Positions 26,635 through 34,967 of a stretch of DNA of 64,000 nucleotides are shown here, piece after piece; the stretch's first letter is position 1; each line of letters starts with the position of its first letter. The stretch lies in the NCBI GenBank assembly GCA_934675585.1, contig CAKUQY010000003.1, positions 1-64,000 of the forward strand, read 5' to 3'. The notes under the pieces were generated by a model. That model searched no databases, had not been told where the DNA came from, and saw only the letters and a list, made by a program, of their open reading frames with translations. The DNA comes from an uncultured Opitutales bacterium (GTDB lineage: Bacteria; Verrucomicrobiota; Verrucomicrobiia; Opitutales; UBA953). Made by a program: the position numbers and the translations under genes.

Positions 26635-26663
26635 TTTACTACTCAAAAACAAAATCGTATAAT
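26635..26663 (+). promoter_or_regulatory. ssrA promoter
   Basis: TTTACT (26635-26640), 17-bp spacer, TATAAT (26658-26663). This puts the start near 26670, about 18 nt before the mature 5' end, consistent with RNase P trimming. Confidence 0.75.
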
Positions 26664-26687
26664 ATTAATTGATATGTTCTTTCAAAT

Positions 26688-27058
26688 GGGGATGTTCCGG
26701 ATTCGATTTTTGCAAATAGGCCGTGACAGCATGCAGAGGATGACACTTACCTCTTTAATCATGTATCGCCGGTTAAATGGCAACTCTATCAACTTCGAAC
26801 GCCCAGCGTTCGCTGTTGCTGCTTAAGTTATAGCAGTCAGTCACAGGCGCCGACACCTACTACGCGCTTGGGCTGGTTAAAAAGTAGGCAAACTCGAGGT
26901 TGTTGACATTTTCTCGAGCCAAAACCAGAAAACGCCAATAGCAAATGAGCGCCGTGTCGCAACGACGTTCCCGCGCGAAATCTAACTTGCGACTAAGCAT
27001 GTAGCGGTTATTGCTGAAAGGTAAAAAGACGCGGGTTCAACTCCCGCCATCTCCACCA
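26688..27058 (+). ncRNA. ssrA: transfer-messenger RNA (tmRNA)
   Basis: About 371 nt. The 5' GGGGATG pairs with CATCTCC at the 3' end (one G-U), forming the tRNA-like acceptor stem; the T-arm GCGGGTTCAACTCCCGC and encoded CCA (27056-27058) are clear. The tag frame reads ...NSINFERPAFAVAA and stops at TAA 26824-26826, with the AVAA ending recognised by ClpXP-type proteases in this family. The exact resume codon is uncertain; the open frame goes back at least to AAT at 26776. A copy of the iterated motif (GTTCCCGCG, near 26967) lies in the pseudoknot region. The partner gene smpB is at 59114. Confidence 0.96.
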
Positions 27059-27390
27059 TTTGAAAAAACGAAAAAATGCGCTGTAAGTGCGGTGGTTGAC
27101 GCGTTTGGTGGTGTTTGGTTTATTTTTTAAAATTTTTAAAAAGTTTTAAAATAGCATAAAACAATACAAAAAACGATAAAAAAACACAAAAACGCCGACT
27201 ATTTTGATCGAGCCATCGCCAAGGCGCTCATTGACGGAATTAGCCCGTTCGACACTGTAAACGCAACGAAAAACGAAGCGGGAGACAAAGCGCGATTGCA
27301 AACAACGAAAAAAGGCAAAGTTTCAGGGTTTTCATAGCGTAAATATTTTAGTCAAAAAAAAAAAACAAAAATAATCAAATACTTTTACTA
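27059..27390. other. gene-poor stretch after ssrA with a coding remnant
   Basis: A/T-rich and mostly featureless. At 27194-27337 a frame reads ADYFDRAIAKALIDGISPFDT and ends at a TAG, but has no start. It looks like the C-terminal remnant of a lost gene of unknown family. The 3' end of ssrA is a common integration site for islands, so this may be the scar of an excised or decayed element. I found no clear duplicate of the ssrA 3' end to prove it. Confidence 0.4.
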
Positions 27391-27560
27391 AACAGACTAA
27401 TCCCAATTTTTTAGGCATCGTTTTGAAGGCGGAAATAGAAAAAGTGGCTTAAAAGCTTAGTTTTAGAGCGAAAAAATATTTATTTTGAGAGGAAAATTAA
27501 GGCAAAGACTTTTTTTTGAAGAAATTTTGGCGGGAACAAAAAAATTGGGATTAGTCTGTT
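27391..27560. mobile_element. 170-bp MITE-like element with 22-bp perfect inverted ends
   Basis: AACAGACTAATCCCAATTTTTT (27391-27412) is exactly repeated in inverted form at 27539-27560, enclosing about 126 bp with no gene. The same end follows the two transposase remnants at 23806-23826 and 24190-24210, so this is a non-autonomous derivative of that IS4-like element. No target-site duplication was obvious. Confidence 0.7.
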
Positions 27561-27573
27561 CCCGCGTTTCTTT

Positions 27574-27602
27574 TTGCGGGAACGCGCGCAAAGTGGTAGA
27601 AT
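27574..27602 (+). promoter_or_regulatory. proCBA promoter, motif-borne -35
   Basis: TTGCGG (27574-27579), 17 bp, TAGAAT (27597-27602), then 6 nt and the proC ATG. The -35 is the junction of a T-run with the GCGGGAACG motif. Confidence 0.65.
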
Positions 27603-27608
27603 GCTTTT

Positions 27609-28394
27609 ATGAAAGTCGCAATCATCGGTAGCGGAAACATGGGCGGCGCTTTGGCGCGGGCTTGGATTAAGCAAAAGATATTCCCAGCAGAAAACATTAC
27701 TTGCACGGCAAAAACGGCGGGAACGCTCGAAAAACTAAAAAACGAGTTCCCGACAATCAACACCACTGGCGACAACGCGGCAGCTGTCGTGGACGCTGAT
27801 TTGATTTTGCTTTGCGTAAAACCCTGGCTCATCGCATCAATTGCGCAAACAATCAGCAAACACGTGCGCGCGGGAACGACCATCGTTAGCGTTGCCGCGG
27901 GCGTTTCGTTAGACACGCTTGAATCACTTTTTGGCAACGAAAAAAAAATCAAATTTTATCGCGTCATTCCCAACACGGCGTTGGCTTGTGAACAAAGTAT
28001 GACATTTATTGCAACGCGCGACGGGAACGCAAAAACGGCACTTGACGTTCCCGCGCTTTTTGAAAAATTGGGCAAAGTTAAAATCATCGACGAATCAAAG
28101 ATGGCGGCGGGAACGGCGCTCGCGTCCTGCGGGATCGCCTACGGCATGCGCTACATTCGCGCGGCAAGCGAAGGCGGCGTCGAGCTCGGCTTCACGCCCA
28201 CCGAAGCGCGCGAAATCGTTTTGCAAACTTTGCGCGGCGCGGTAGAGCTTTTGGAAACAAGCGGACTTAATCCCGAAGCCGCAATCGACCAAGTAACCAC
28301 GCCTGGCGGGCTCACAATCCGCGGGCTCAACGCAATGGAAACAGCGGGTTTTACCGCGGCGGTCATCGCAGGTTTAAAAACATCGAACAAATAA
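27609..28394 (+). CDS. proC: pyrroline-5-carboxylate reductase
   Basis: 261 residues, last step of proline synthesis. The N-terminal Rossmann motif MKVAIIGSGNMGGALARAW, LILLCVKPW, SVAAGVS, RVIPNTALACEQSMTF and a C-terminal VTTPGGLTIRGLNAME (the ProC signature) are all present. First gene of a tight proC-proB-proA operon (3-bp and 6-bp gaps). Start directly after the -10 box: probably a leaderless mRNA. Confidence 0.96.
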   Translation: MKVAIIGSGNMGGALARAWIKQKIFPAENITCTAKTAGTLEKLKNEFPTINTTGDNAAAVVDADLILLCVKPWLIASIAQTISKHVRAGTTIVSVAAGVSLDTLESLFGNEKKIKFYRVIPNTALACEQSMTFIATRDGNAKTALDVPALFEKLGKVKIIDESKMAAGTALASCGIAYGMRYIRAASEGGVELGFTPTEAREIVLQTLRGAVELLETSGLNPEAAIDQVTTPGGLTIRGLNAMETAGFTAAVIAGLKTSNK

Positions 28395-28397
28395 AAA

Positions 28398-29459
28398 ATG
28401 AAACGCATTACGGTAAAAATCGGATCCAACGTTCTCGCGCGCGAGGACGGCACGCTCGATGTCACGCGCATGTCGGCGATTGTCGATCAAGTCGTCGCGC
28501 TCAATCGCCGCGGGATCGAAGTCGTCGTCATTTCTTCGGGAGCGGTCGCGTCGGGCCGCAGCGAACTGAAAATCTCCGCGGGAACGCTCGATTCTGTTGC
28601 CGAACGCCAGCTTTTTTCGGCAGTCGGTCAAGCCAAATTAATGAACCGCTATTTCGACTTTTTCAGAAGCAACGACAGTGCCTGCGGCCAAGTGCTGACG
28701 ACCAAAGACGAATTCACCAGCCGCACGCACTACCGCAATTTGAAACGCTGCATGGACGTAATGCTGGCGAACGGCGTCGTTCCCGTCGTCAACGAAAACG
28801 ACACAATTTCCATCAGCGAATTGATGTTCACGGACAACGACGAACTTTCCGGGCTGATTTCAGAAATGATGGAATCCGACATGCTGATCATTCTGTCAAA
28901 TGTCGAAGGAATTTTCACGAGCAATCCCGACGAGCCCGAATCGCGGCTCATCCGCGAAATCGCTCCCGGGAACGATGATTTTTCTGTCTGCATCACGCAT
29001 GGCAAATCGCGCTTCGGTCGCGGCGGCATGATGACCAAATGCAATATCGCGCGCCGCATCGCCAACGATGGAATTCCCGTCATTATCGCCTGCGGGAAAA
29101 AAGAAAATATTTTGTTGCGCCTCATCGACGATCCCGCGGGAACGCCCTGCACGCGCTTTCTTCCCGCAGAAAAACCCGCGCGCCAAAATCCAAATTATCC
29201 CAAACGCCAAATCGTCGTTGACGACGGCGCGCTCGCGGACATTCACGCGGGAACGCCGCGCGACCTGACTTCTAAAGATGTGCTGCGCTACTCGGGCGAA
29301 TTTTTCCGCGACGAAATCGTGCGCATTTTGAACGGCGCGGGCGAAATCGTCGGCTGCGGCAAAAGCGCGTGCAGCAGCGTCGAACTCGCCTCGCTCATCG
29401 AAAATCCCGACAGCGCGCCCCAAGCAGTAATCCGCTACGACTATCTTTTCTTAGACTAA
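28398..29459 (+). CDS. proB: glutamate 5-kinase
   Basis: 353 residues: an amino-acid kinase domain followed by a PUA-like C-terminal domain. TVKIGSNVLAREDGTLD (ATP/phosphate), VVISSGAVASGRSEL, VPVVNENDTISISEL and GRGGMMTKCNIARR are family motifs. It phosphorylates glutamate for ProA and is usually feedback-inhibited by proline. It begins 3 bp after proC. The gene is visibly richer in G+C than its neighbours but still carries the iterated motif. Confidence 0.95.
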   Translation: MKRITVKIGSNVLAREDGTLDVTRMSAIVDQVVALNRRGIEVVVISSGAVASGRSELKISAGTLDSVAERQLFSAVGQAKLMNRYFDFFRSNDSACGQVLTTKDEFTSRTHYRNLKRCMDVMLANGVVPVVNENDTISISELMFTDNDELSGLISEMMESDMLIILSNVEGIFTSNPDEPESRLIREIAPGNDDFSVCITHGKSRFGRGGMMTKCNIARRIANDGIPVIIACGKKENILLRLIDDPAGTPCTRFLPAEKPARQNPNYPKRQIVVDDGALADIHAGTPRDLTSKDVLRYSGEFFRDEIVRILNGAGEIVGCGKSACSSVELASLIENPDSAPQAVIRYDYLFLD

Positions 29460-29465
29460 AATTTT

Positions 29466-30725
29466 ATGAACGACGTTCCCGCCATTTGTGAAAAAATTTT
29501 TAATGAAGCCCAAACCGCCAGCCGCGAAATCGCAAATCTGAACGACGCGGCGATCGCGGGAACGCTCGTTGCCGTCGCCGATGCGCTCGATAAAAACTGC
29601 GAAAAAATTCTCGAAGCCAACGCGCAAGATTGCGCGAAAATGTCCAAGGAAAATCCAAAATTCGACCGACTTTTATTGACGCGGGAACGTTTGAAATCAA
29701 TCGCCGACGACATGCGAAAAGTCGCAAAACTGCCGTCACCTCTGGGAAAAATCATTTCGGAAAATCAACGACCGAACGGGCTCAAAATCCGCAAAATTTC
29801 CGTTCCCGTCGGCGTAATCGGTGTCATTTACGAAGCGCGCCCGAATGTAACCGCCGACGTTTTTTCGCTCTGTTTAAAAAGCGGGAACGTTTGCATTCTC
29901 AAAGGTTCGCACGATGCCGAAGCGACCAACGAAATTTTAGTTAAAATCATTCGCGAAACGCTCGCGGAACGCGGGCTCGATCCCGCGCTCTGCTCGCTGC
30001 TCCCGCCGTCGCGCGAAGCCGCGCTCGCCCTGCTCAACGCCATCGGGAACGTCGATTTGGTGATTCCGCGCGGCTCGCGCGCGCTCATCGATTTTGTGCG
30101 CGACAACGCGCGCGTTCCTGTCATCGAAACCGGCGCGGGTGTCTGCCATCTTTATTTTGACGAAAGCGGCGACGCGGCGATAGCGCGGGAACTCGTTTTC
30201 AACGCGAAAACGCGCCGCGTGAGCGTTTGCAACGCGCTTGATTGCTTGCTCGTTCACAAAAACCGCCTCACCGACGTTCCCGCGATTTGCGAAAAATTAG
30301 CGACAAAAAACGTTGCCATTTTTGCGGACGAAAAAGCATTTGCGACGTTGGAAAATCATTATCCCGCCACGCTCTTGCAAAAAGCCGTTCCCGTGCATTT
30401 CGGTATGGAATTTTTAGATTACAAAATCTGCGTCCACGTCGTCGATTCGCTAAACGACGCGCTCGAACACATCGCGCGCTACGGCTCGAAACACAGCGAA
30501 GCAATCGTCGCGAGCGTTCCCGCAACCATTGAAAAATTTCAAAAATTTGTTGACGCTTCTTGTGTTTACGCGAACGCTTCGACCGCATTCACAGACGGCG
30601 GCGAATTCGGTTTCGGCGCGGAAATCGGCATTTCGACGCAAAAACTCCACGCCCGCGGCCCGATGGGGCTTGAAGCGCTCACAACCTACAAATATCTCAT
30701 CGACGGGAACGGCCAAACGCGTTGA
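29466..30725 (+). CDS. proA: gamma-glutamyl phosphate reductase
   Basis: 419 residues, aldehyde-dehydrogenase superfamily. Reduces glutamyl-5-phosphate to the semialdehyde. VPVGVIGVIYEARPNVTADVF (NADP site), CILKGSHDAEATN, ETGAGVCHLYFDESGD and the catalytic Cys in RRVSVCNALDCLLVH are intact, as is TYKYLIDGNG at the end. Third gene of the operon, 6 bp after proB. It converges on the ZIP transporter gene with a 6-bp gap and no visible terminator. Confidence 0.96.
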   Translation: MNDVPAICEKIFNEAQTASREIANLNDAAIAGTLVAVADALDKNCEKILEANAQDCAKMSKENPKFDRLLLTRERLKSIADDMRKVAKLPSPLGKIISENQRPNGLKIRKISVPVGVIGVIYEARPNVTADVFSLCLKSGNVCILKGSHDAEATNEILVKIIRETLAERGLDPALCSLLPPSREAALALLNAIGNVDLVIPRGSRALIDFVRDNARVPVIETGAGVCHLYFDESGDAAIARELVFNAKTRRVSVCNALDCLLVHKNRLTDVPAICEKLATKNVAIFADEKAFATLENHYPATLLQKAVPVHFGMEFLDYKICVHVVDSLNDALEHIARYGSKHSEAIVASVPATIEKFQKFVDASCVYANASTAFTDGGEFGFGAEIGISTQKLHARGPMGLEALTTYKYLIDGNGQTR

Positions 30726-30731
30726 TTTAAA

Positions 30732-31517
30732 TTAAGCCAGCGCGACATCTAAAGCCATCATCAGCGCGAAACCGAGGGAAAACGCAACGACGCCGCTGTT
30801 GGAATGTTCGCCTGCGGACATTTCGGGAACGAGTTCCTCGACGACGACGTAAATCATCATTCCCGCCGCAAAACTCAGAAAATATGGCAGCACGGGAACG
30901 AAAAAACTCGCCGCCAAAAGAATGAGAATCGTTCCCGCCGGCTCGACGATTCCGGAAAACGCGCCGAACAAAAATGCTTTTTTTCGCTTCACGCCGTTCG
31001 CCGCGAGTGGCACAGAAATAATCGCGCCTTCTGGAAAATTTTGAATCGCGATCCCGAGCGCGAGCGCGATTCCAGCGCCGACGGTAATCAACGAATCGCC
31101 GACTTGGTTTGCCGCGAGCACAACGCCAACCGCCATACCTTCTGGGAAATTGTGAATTGTTACCGCCAAAAATAGCTTTGCCTTTTTGGAAAGTCCAGAC
31201 TTCAAGCCCTCCGTTTCTTCGTGGTTTGCGTGAATGTGCGGGACAAGATTGTCAACGGCGAGCATCATCGCGATGCCGATCAAAAAACCGACAACCGCGG
31301 GAACGAAAGACCATTTTCCCATCGCCGCCGACTGCTCCATCGACGGAATCAGCAAACTCCAAACCGAAGCCGCCGTCATAACGCCCGCGGCAAATCCTGA
31401 GAGAATTTTCGCCGCTTTCAGACTGAACGACTTGAAGAAAAAAACGCAGGCGGAGCCGAGCAGCGTTCCCAAAAACGGAAGGCAAATTCCGATAATTAAA
31501 CCCGATGAAACTGTCAT
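30732..31517 (-). CDS. ZIP-family metal (zinc) permease
   Basis: 261 residues with about eight membrane segments. The metal-binding helices carry TIHNFPEGMAVG (helix IV) and AIQNFPEGAIIS (helix V), the HNxPEG / xNxPEG pair of the ZIP family, and a short His-rich loop VPHIHANHEE. Similar in size to ZupT. It imports Zn(II) or related divalent ions into the cytoplasm. Eighteen bp downstream of uvrB, same strand. Confidence 0.9.
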   Translation of the reverse strand: MTVSSGLIIGICLPFLGTLLGSACVFFFKSFSLKAAKILSGFAAGVMTAASVWSLLIPSMEQSAAMGKWSFVPAVVGFLIGIAMMLAVDNLVPHIHANHEETEGLKSGLSKKAKLFLAVTIHNFPEGMAVGVVLAANQVGDSLITVGAGIALALGIAIQNFPEGAIISVPLAANGVKRKKAFLFGAFSGIVEPAGTILILLAASFFVPVLPYFLSFAAGMMIYVVVEELVPEMSAGEHSNSGVVAFSLGFALMMALDVALA

Positions 31518-31535
31518 AATTTTTGTGTTCCTGTA

Positions 31536-33512
31536 TTATTTTTGTTTTTTCAAAAGTGCGATTTGGTCGCGCAATAGCGCGGCTTTTTCAAATTGTAGCG
31601 CGTCGGCAGCGGCGAGCATTTCAGTTTGAAGCTCAGCGATAATCGTGGCGGTTTCGCTGGGTTTATTTTTACCAGTGTTGAGCAGCGTTTTTCCCAGCGC
31701 GCCTTTTTTCTCGCCGTAAGGCAAAAGGCTTTCTTGCACGGCGCGTTTAACGCCATGCGGGACGATCCCGTGTTCGCGGTTGTATTCCTCCTGCGCGTTG
31801 CGGCGCGTTTTGCAAATCGCAATCGCTCGGCGCAAAGAATCGGTCATCACGTCTGCGTAAAGAATGACGCGGCCGTTTTCGTGTCGCGCGGCGCGGCCTG
31901 CAGTTTGGACGAGCGCTGTTTGCGAACGCAAAAATCCCTCTTTGTCGGCATCGAGAATCGCAACGAGCGCGGCTTCTGGAATGTCGAGCCCTTCCCGCAA
32001 AAGATTGACACCAATCAACACATCAAAATCGCCTTGGCGCAAACGACGCAGAATTTCCACGCGCTCGATCGCGTCAATATCCGAATGCAAATAATCCGCG
32101 CGCAAACCGCGTTCTTTCATAAATTCGCAAATATCTTCGGACATTCGTTTTGTCAGCGTCGTCACCAGCGTGCGTTCGCCTTTTTTTGCGGCGAACACGG
32201 CTTCGTTGATAACATCTTCAACTTGACCTTCGATCGGGCGCACCTCCATCGCGGGATCGAGCAAACCCGTAGGACGAATAATTTGCTCGGCAACCACTGA
32301 CGAATGCTCTAATTCAAACGGCGCGGGCGTTGCCGAAACAAAAACAATTTGCTTGGCGACGGCGTTGAATTCTTCGGGACGCAACGGACGATTTTCGAGC
32401 GCGCTCGGCAAACGAAATCCAAATTCCACCAATTTTTCTTTGCGGGAACGGTCGCCGTGCGACATGCCGTAAATCTGCGGGAGCGTGACGTGCGATTCGT
32501 CAATAAACATCAAAAAATCGTTTGGGAAAAAGTCGAGCAAACACCACGGCCGCTGTTCGGGCGTGCGCCCGCCGATGTGCATCGAATAATTTTCAATGCC
32601 AAAACAAAATCCCGTTTCGCGTAACAGTTCCAAATCGTTTTCGGTGCGCATGCGAATGCGTTGAGCTTCGAGGAGTTTTCCGGCTTTTTCGAGCTCGACA
32701 ACGCGTTCTTCGAGTTCGGCTTTAATGCGTTTCATGCCACGTTCGAGGCGTTCCCGTGTCGTCACCCATTGCGTTGCGGGATACAAATCAAAACGCTCTA
32801 ATTTTTTGCCCGCTTTTGAAAGCACGGGATCGAGCTCGCGAATGCTTTCCACCTCGTCGTCAAAAAACACAATGCGAATCGCGGTTTCCATGTAGGCAGG
32901 AAAAATATCCACCGTGTCCCCGCGCACGCGAAACGTGCAACGCCCCAAATCGACATCGTTGCGCGTGTAAGCGTTCGCGACGAGTTTTTCGAGCAATTCC
33001 TCGCGATCAAGCCGCATGCCGACGCGCATCGGGATCATCATTTCCTTAAAATCTTCTGGCGAACCCAAGCCGTAAATGCAGGAAACCGAAGCGATGACGA
33101 TCACGTCCCGCCGCGAAATCAAAGCCGACGATGCCGCGATGCGCAAGCGTTCTAAATCGTCGTTGGTTTGCGAATCTTTTTCGATGTAAGTGTCTGTCGC
33201 GGGAACGTAAGCTTCGGGCTGATAATAATCGTAATAACTCGTAAAATATTCGACGGCGTTGTCGGGAAAAAAATGTTTAAATTCGCTGTAAAGTTGCGCG
33301 GCGAGCGTTTTGTTGTGCGAAATGATTAGCGTTGGACGTTGCACTTTTTGGATAATATTTGCCATCGTGAACGTTTTGCCCGATCCCGTCACGCCGAGCA
33401 GCGTTTGATAACGATTGCCCTGCTGCACACTGCGCACCAATTTATCAATCGCTTGCGGTTGGTCGCCCGTCGGTTGATAATCGGAATTTAACTGGAACTT
33501 TTTTTCTGCCAC
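31536..33512 (-). CDS. uvrB: excinuclease ABC subunit B
   Basis: 658 residues, full length. Walker A LLGVTGSGKTFTMANI near 38-53, the damage-probing beta-hairpin region TSYYDYYQPEAYVPATDTYIEKD, DEAD-like IDESHVTLPQ, helicase motifs TGLLDPAMEVRP and VQTAGRAARHENG, and a C-terminal UVR domain. The start is GTG at 33510-33512 (MAEKKFQL), 6 nt after TAGAAT. uvrA and uvrC are not in the window. Confidence 0.97.
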   Translation of the reverse strand: MAEKKFQLNSDYQPTGDQPQAIDKLVRSVQQGNRYQTLLGVTGSGKTFTMANIIQKVQRPTLIISHNKTLAAQLYSEFKHFFPDNAVEYFTSYYDYYQPEAYVPATDTYIEKDSQTNDDLERLRIAASSALISRRDVIVIASVSCIYGLGSPEDFKEMMIPMRVGMRLDREELLEKLVANAYTRNDVDLGRCTFRVRGDTVDIFPAYMETAIRIVFFDDEVESIRELDPVLSKAGKKLERFDLYPATQWVTTRERLERGMKRIKAELEERVVELEKAGKLLEAQRIRMRTENDLELLRETGFCFGIENYSMHIGGRTPEQRPWCLLDFFPNDFLMFIDESHVTLPQIYGMSHGDRSRKEKLVEFGFRLPSALENRPLRPEEFNAVAKQIVFVSATPAPFELEHSSVVAEQIIRPTGLLDPAMEVRPIEGQVEDVINEAVFAAKKGERTLVTTLTKRMSEDICEFMKERGLRADYLHSDIDAIERVEILRRLRQGDFDVLIGVNLLREGLDIPEAALVAILDADKEGFLRSQTALVQTAGRAARHENGRVILYADVMTDSLRRAIAICKTRRNAQEEYNREHGIVPHGVKRAVQESLLPYGEKKGALGKTLLNTGKNKPSETATIIAELQTEMLAAADALQFEKAALLRDQIALLKKQK

Positions 33513-33844
33513 AAAACTATTCTAATACAAAGCACAATGCGCGGGAACGCTTTTTTTTTGAATTTTAAAAGTTGAAAAATGAAACTTAAAAATGCTTCCA
33601 TCTCGCCTTGCTCGATATCGCCTCTTTGAAAATATTAAATGTCACTTTCGCTCGGTTCGCGTTTACTTCGAGTAAATTCGTAATTAAAAAATCCCGTTCC
33701 CGCCGTTCCCGCGCAACAAACAAAAATTCTTAGTTTCCTTTAATTTTCCCATTGTTAACTTAGATGAAAAATCCGCTGTTCCCGCTGTTCTCGCTTTTTA
33801 AATAATCATTGCGGGAACGCTTGTGGGCTTTTAAACTTATAATT
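33513..33844. repeat. divergent spacer uvrB / hprK with repeat phrases
   Basis: No gene. It carries the minus-strand uvrB -10 box (TAGAAT, 33519-33524), a CTTAGTTTCCTTTAATTTTC...ACTTAGATGAAAAA phrase also present at 21330, 21690 and (variant) 55260, several iterated-motif copies, and the hprK promoter region: TTGCGG (33809-33814), 17 bp, TAAACT (33832-33837), 7 nt to the ATG; a TATAAT directly before the ATG is another possibility. Confidence 0.55.
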
Positions 33845-34879
33845 ATGGAAAATGACATTACCCCCACGAACGACATTAGCGGACTTTTTGATGAAACGAT
33901 TGTTCACCCCATTACCGCGGTGCCTTCATTAGGCGGCTCACCTACGCAAACCAACATTGTGCGCGTGAGCGATTTTTATGAAGCAGGCAAAGATTTATTA
34001 AAACTCGAAATCGTTGCAGGCGAAAAAGGTATGGACAAAGTGATTGGCGAAAAAGTCGTCAATCGTCCCGCGCTCGCTTTGACGGGTTATTACAAATATT
34101 TTGCGAGTCGGCGTTTGCAACTTTTTGGCGCGGGCGAAATTGCCTACTTGGCGGATTTGCGCAACGAAATGCAAGAATCGGTTTTGGAAACATTTTTTCA
34201 AAAAGGCATTCCCGCGATTGTTGTTTCGCGCGACCTCGACCCGACGGTTACGATGATTCGTTTGGCGAACAAGCACAACATCACTATTTTCCGTTCCCGC
34301 GAGCATCTTTTTGCAACGACGGCGACGATTATTTTGAACGAACTTTTTGCGCCGCAAACTTCACTGCACGCAACTTTGATCGATGTCAATGGCGTAGGCG
34401 TTTTGCTTTGCGGGAACAGTGGCGCGGGCAAATCAGAATGCGCGCTGTCGCTCATTGAACGCAATAAATGCGCGCTCGTTGCCGACGATTTTGTCAAAGT
34501 GCGTTTAATCGATGACAAACGCTTAATCGGCACCGGCAAAGAAGTAGGATTTGGCTTTATGGAATGTCGCGGGATCGGCATCATCAATGTCGCCAGCATG
34601 TTTGGTATTCGCGCCGTTGAAAAAGAAAAATCTATCGATTTAGTCATCTCGTTTGTCGATTGGAAAGAGGGGCTCGACGAAGAACGCACGGGACTCGAAC
34701 AACAAGCCATCGAAATTTTGGGCAAAAAAGTGCCATGGGTGCAATTGGCGGTGCGCACAGGTCGCGATGTCGCACGCTTGGTAATGATCGCCGTCATGGC
34801 GCATTCGCTCCGCATCGAAGGCCACGATCCCGCCGTCGAATTTAACAATCGCCTCATCTCAAGTTTTGAAAAAAAATAA
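33845..34879 (+). CDS. hprK: HPr kinase/phosphorylase
   Basis: 344 residues. N-terminal HprK domain (VSDFYEAGKDLLKLEIVAGEKG) and C-terminal kinase with Walker A LLCGNSGAGKSECALSL, DDFVKVRL and the HprK signature GFGFMECRGIGIINVASMFG. It phosphorylates a serine of HPr and reverses the reaction, governing carbon regulation. No PTS genes are here, but HprK without a full sugar PTS is common outside Firmicutes. The ATG at 33845 is chosen over an in-frame TTG at 33809 which lies inside the putative -35 box. Confidence 0.94.
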   Translation: MENDITPTNDISGLFDETIVHPITAVPSLGGSPTQTNIVRVSDFYEAGKDLLKLEIVAGEKGMDKVIGEKVVNRPALALTGYYKYFASRRLQLFGAGEIAYLADLRNEMQESVLETFFQKGIPAIVVSRDLDPTVTMIRLANKHNITIFRSREHLFATTATIILNELFAPQTSLHATLIDVNGVGVLLCGNSGAGKSECALSLIERNKCALVADDFVKVRLIDDKRLIGTGKEVGFGFMECRGIGIINVASMFGIRAVEKEKSIDLVISFVDWKEGLDEERTGLEQQAIEILGKKVPWVQLAVRTGRDVARLVMIAVMAHSLRIEGHDPAVEFNNRLISSFEKK

Positions 34880-34928
34880 TCCGCGGGAACGCCATAAAAT
34901 CGACGATGACGATGAACGAATTTGAGTT

Positions 34929-34957
34929 TTGCGGGAACGGCTTTTCGGTAGTATCAT
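34929..34957 (+). promoter_or_regulatory. pyrC promoter, motif-borne -35
   Basis: TTGCGG (34929-34934), 17 bp, TATCAT (34952-34957), 10 nt to the ATG. As for proC, the -35 consists of T-T plus the beginning of a GCGGGAACG copy. Confidence 0.5.
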
Positions 34958-34967
34958 TGTTATTTGT

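Noticed and set aside
31626..32300. 224-codon plus-strand open frame inside uvrB
   Set aside because: Exact antisense of conserved UvrB helicase motifs; no independent signal.
33838..33843. TATAAT as the hprK -10 box
   Set aside because: Only 1 nt from the ATG, so transcription would begin inside the gene; the TAAACT six bases upstream with a 17-bp spacer is more credible, though still weak.
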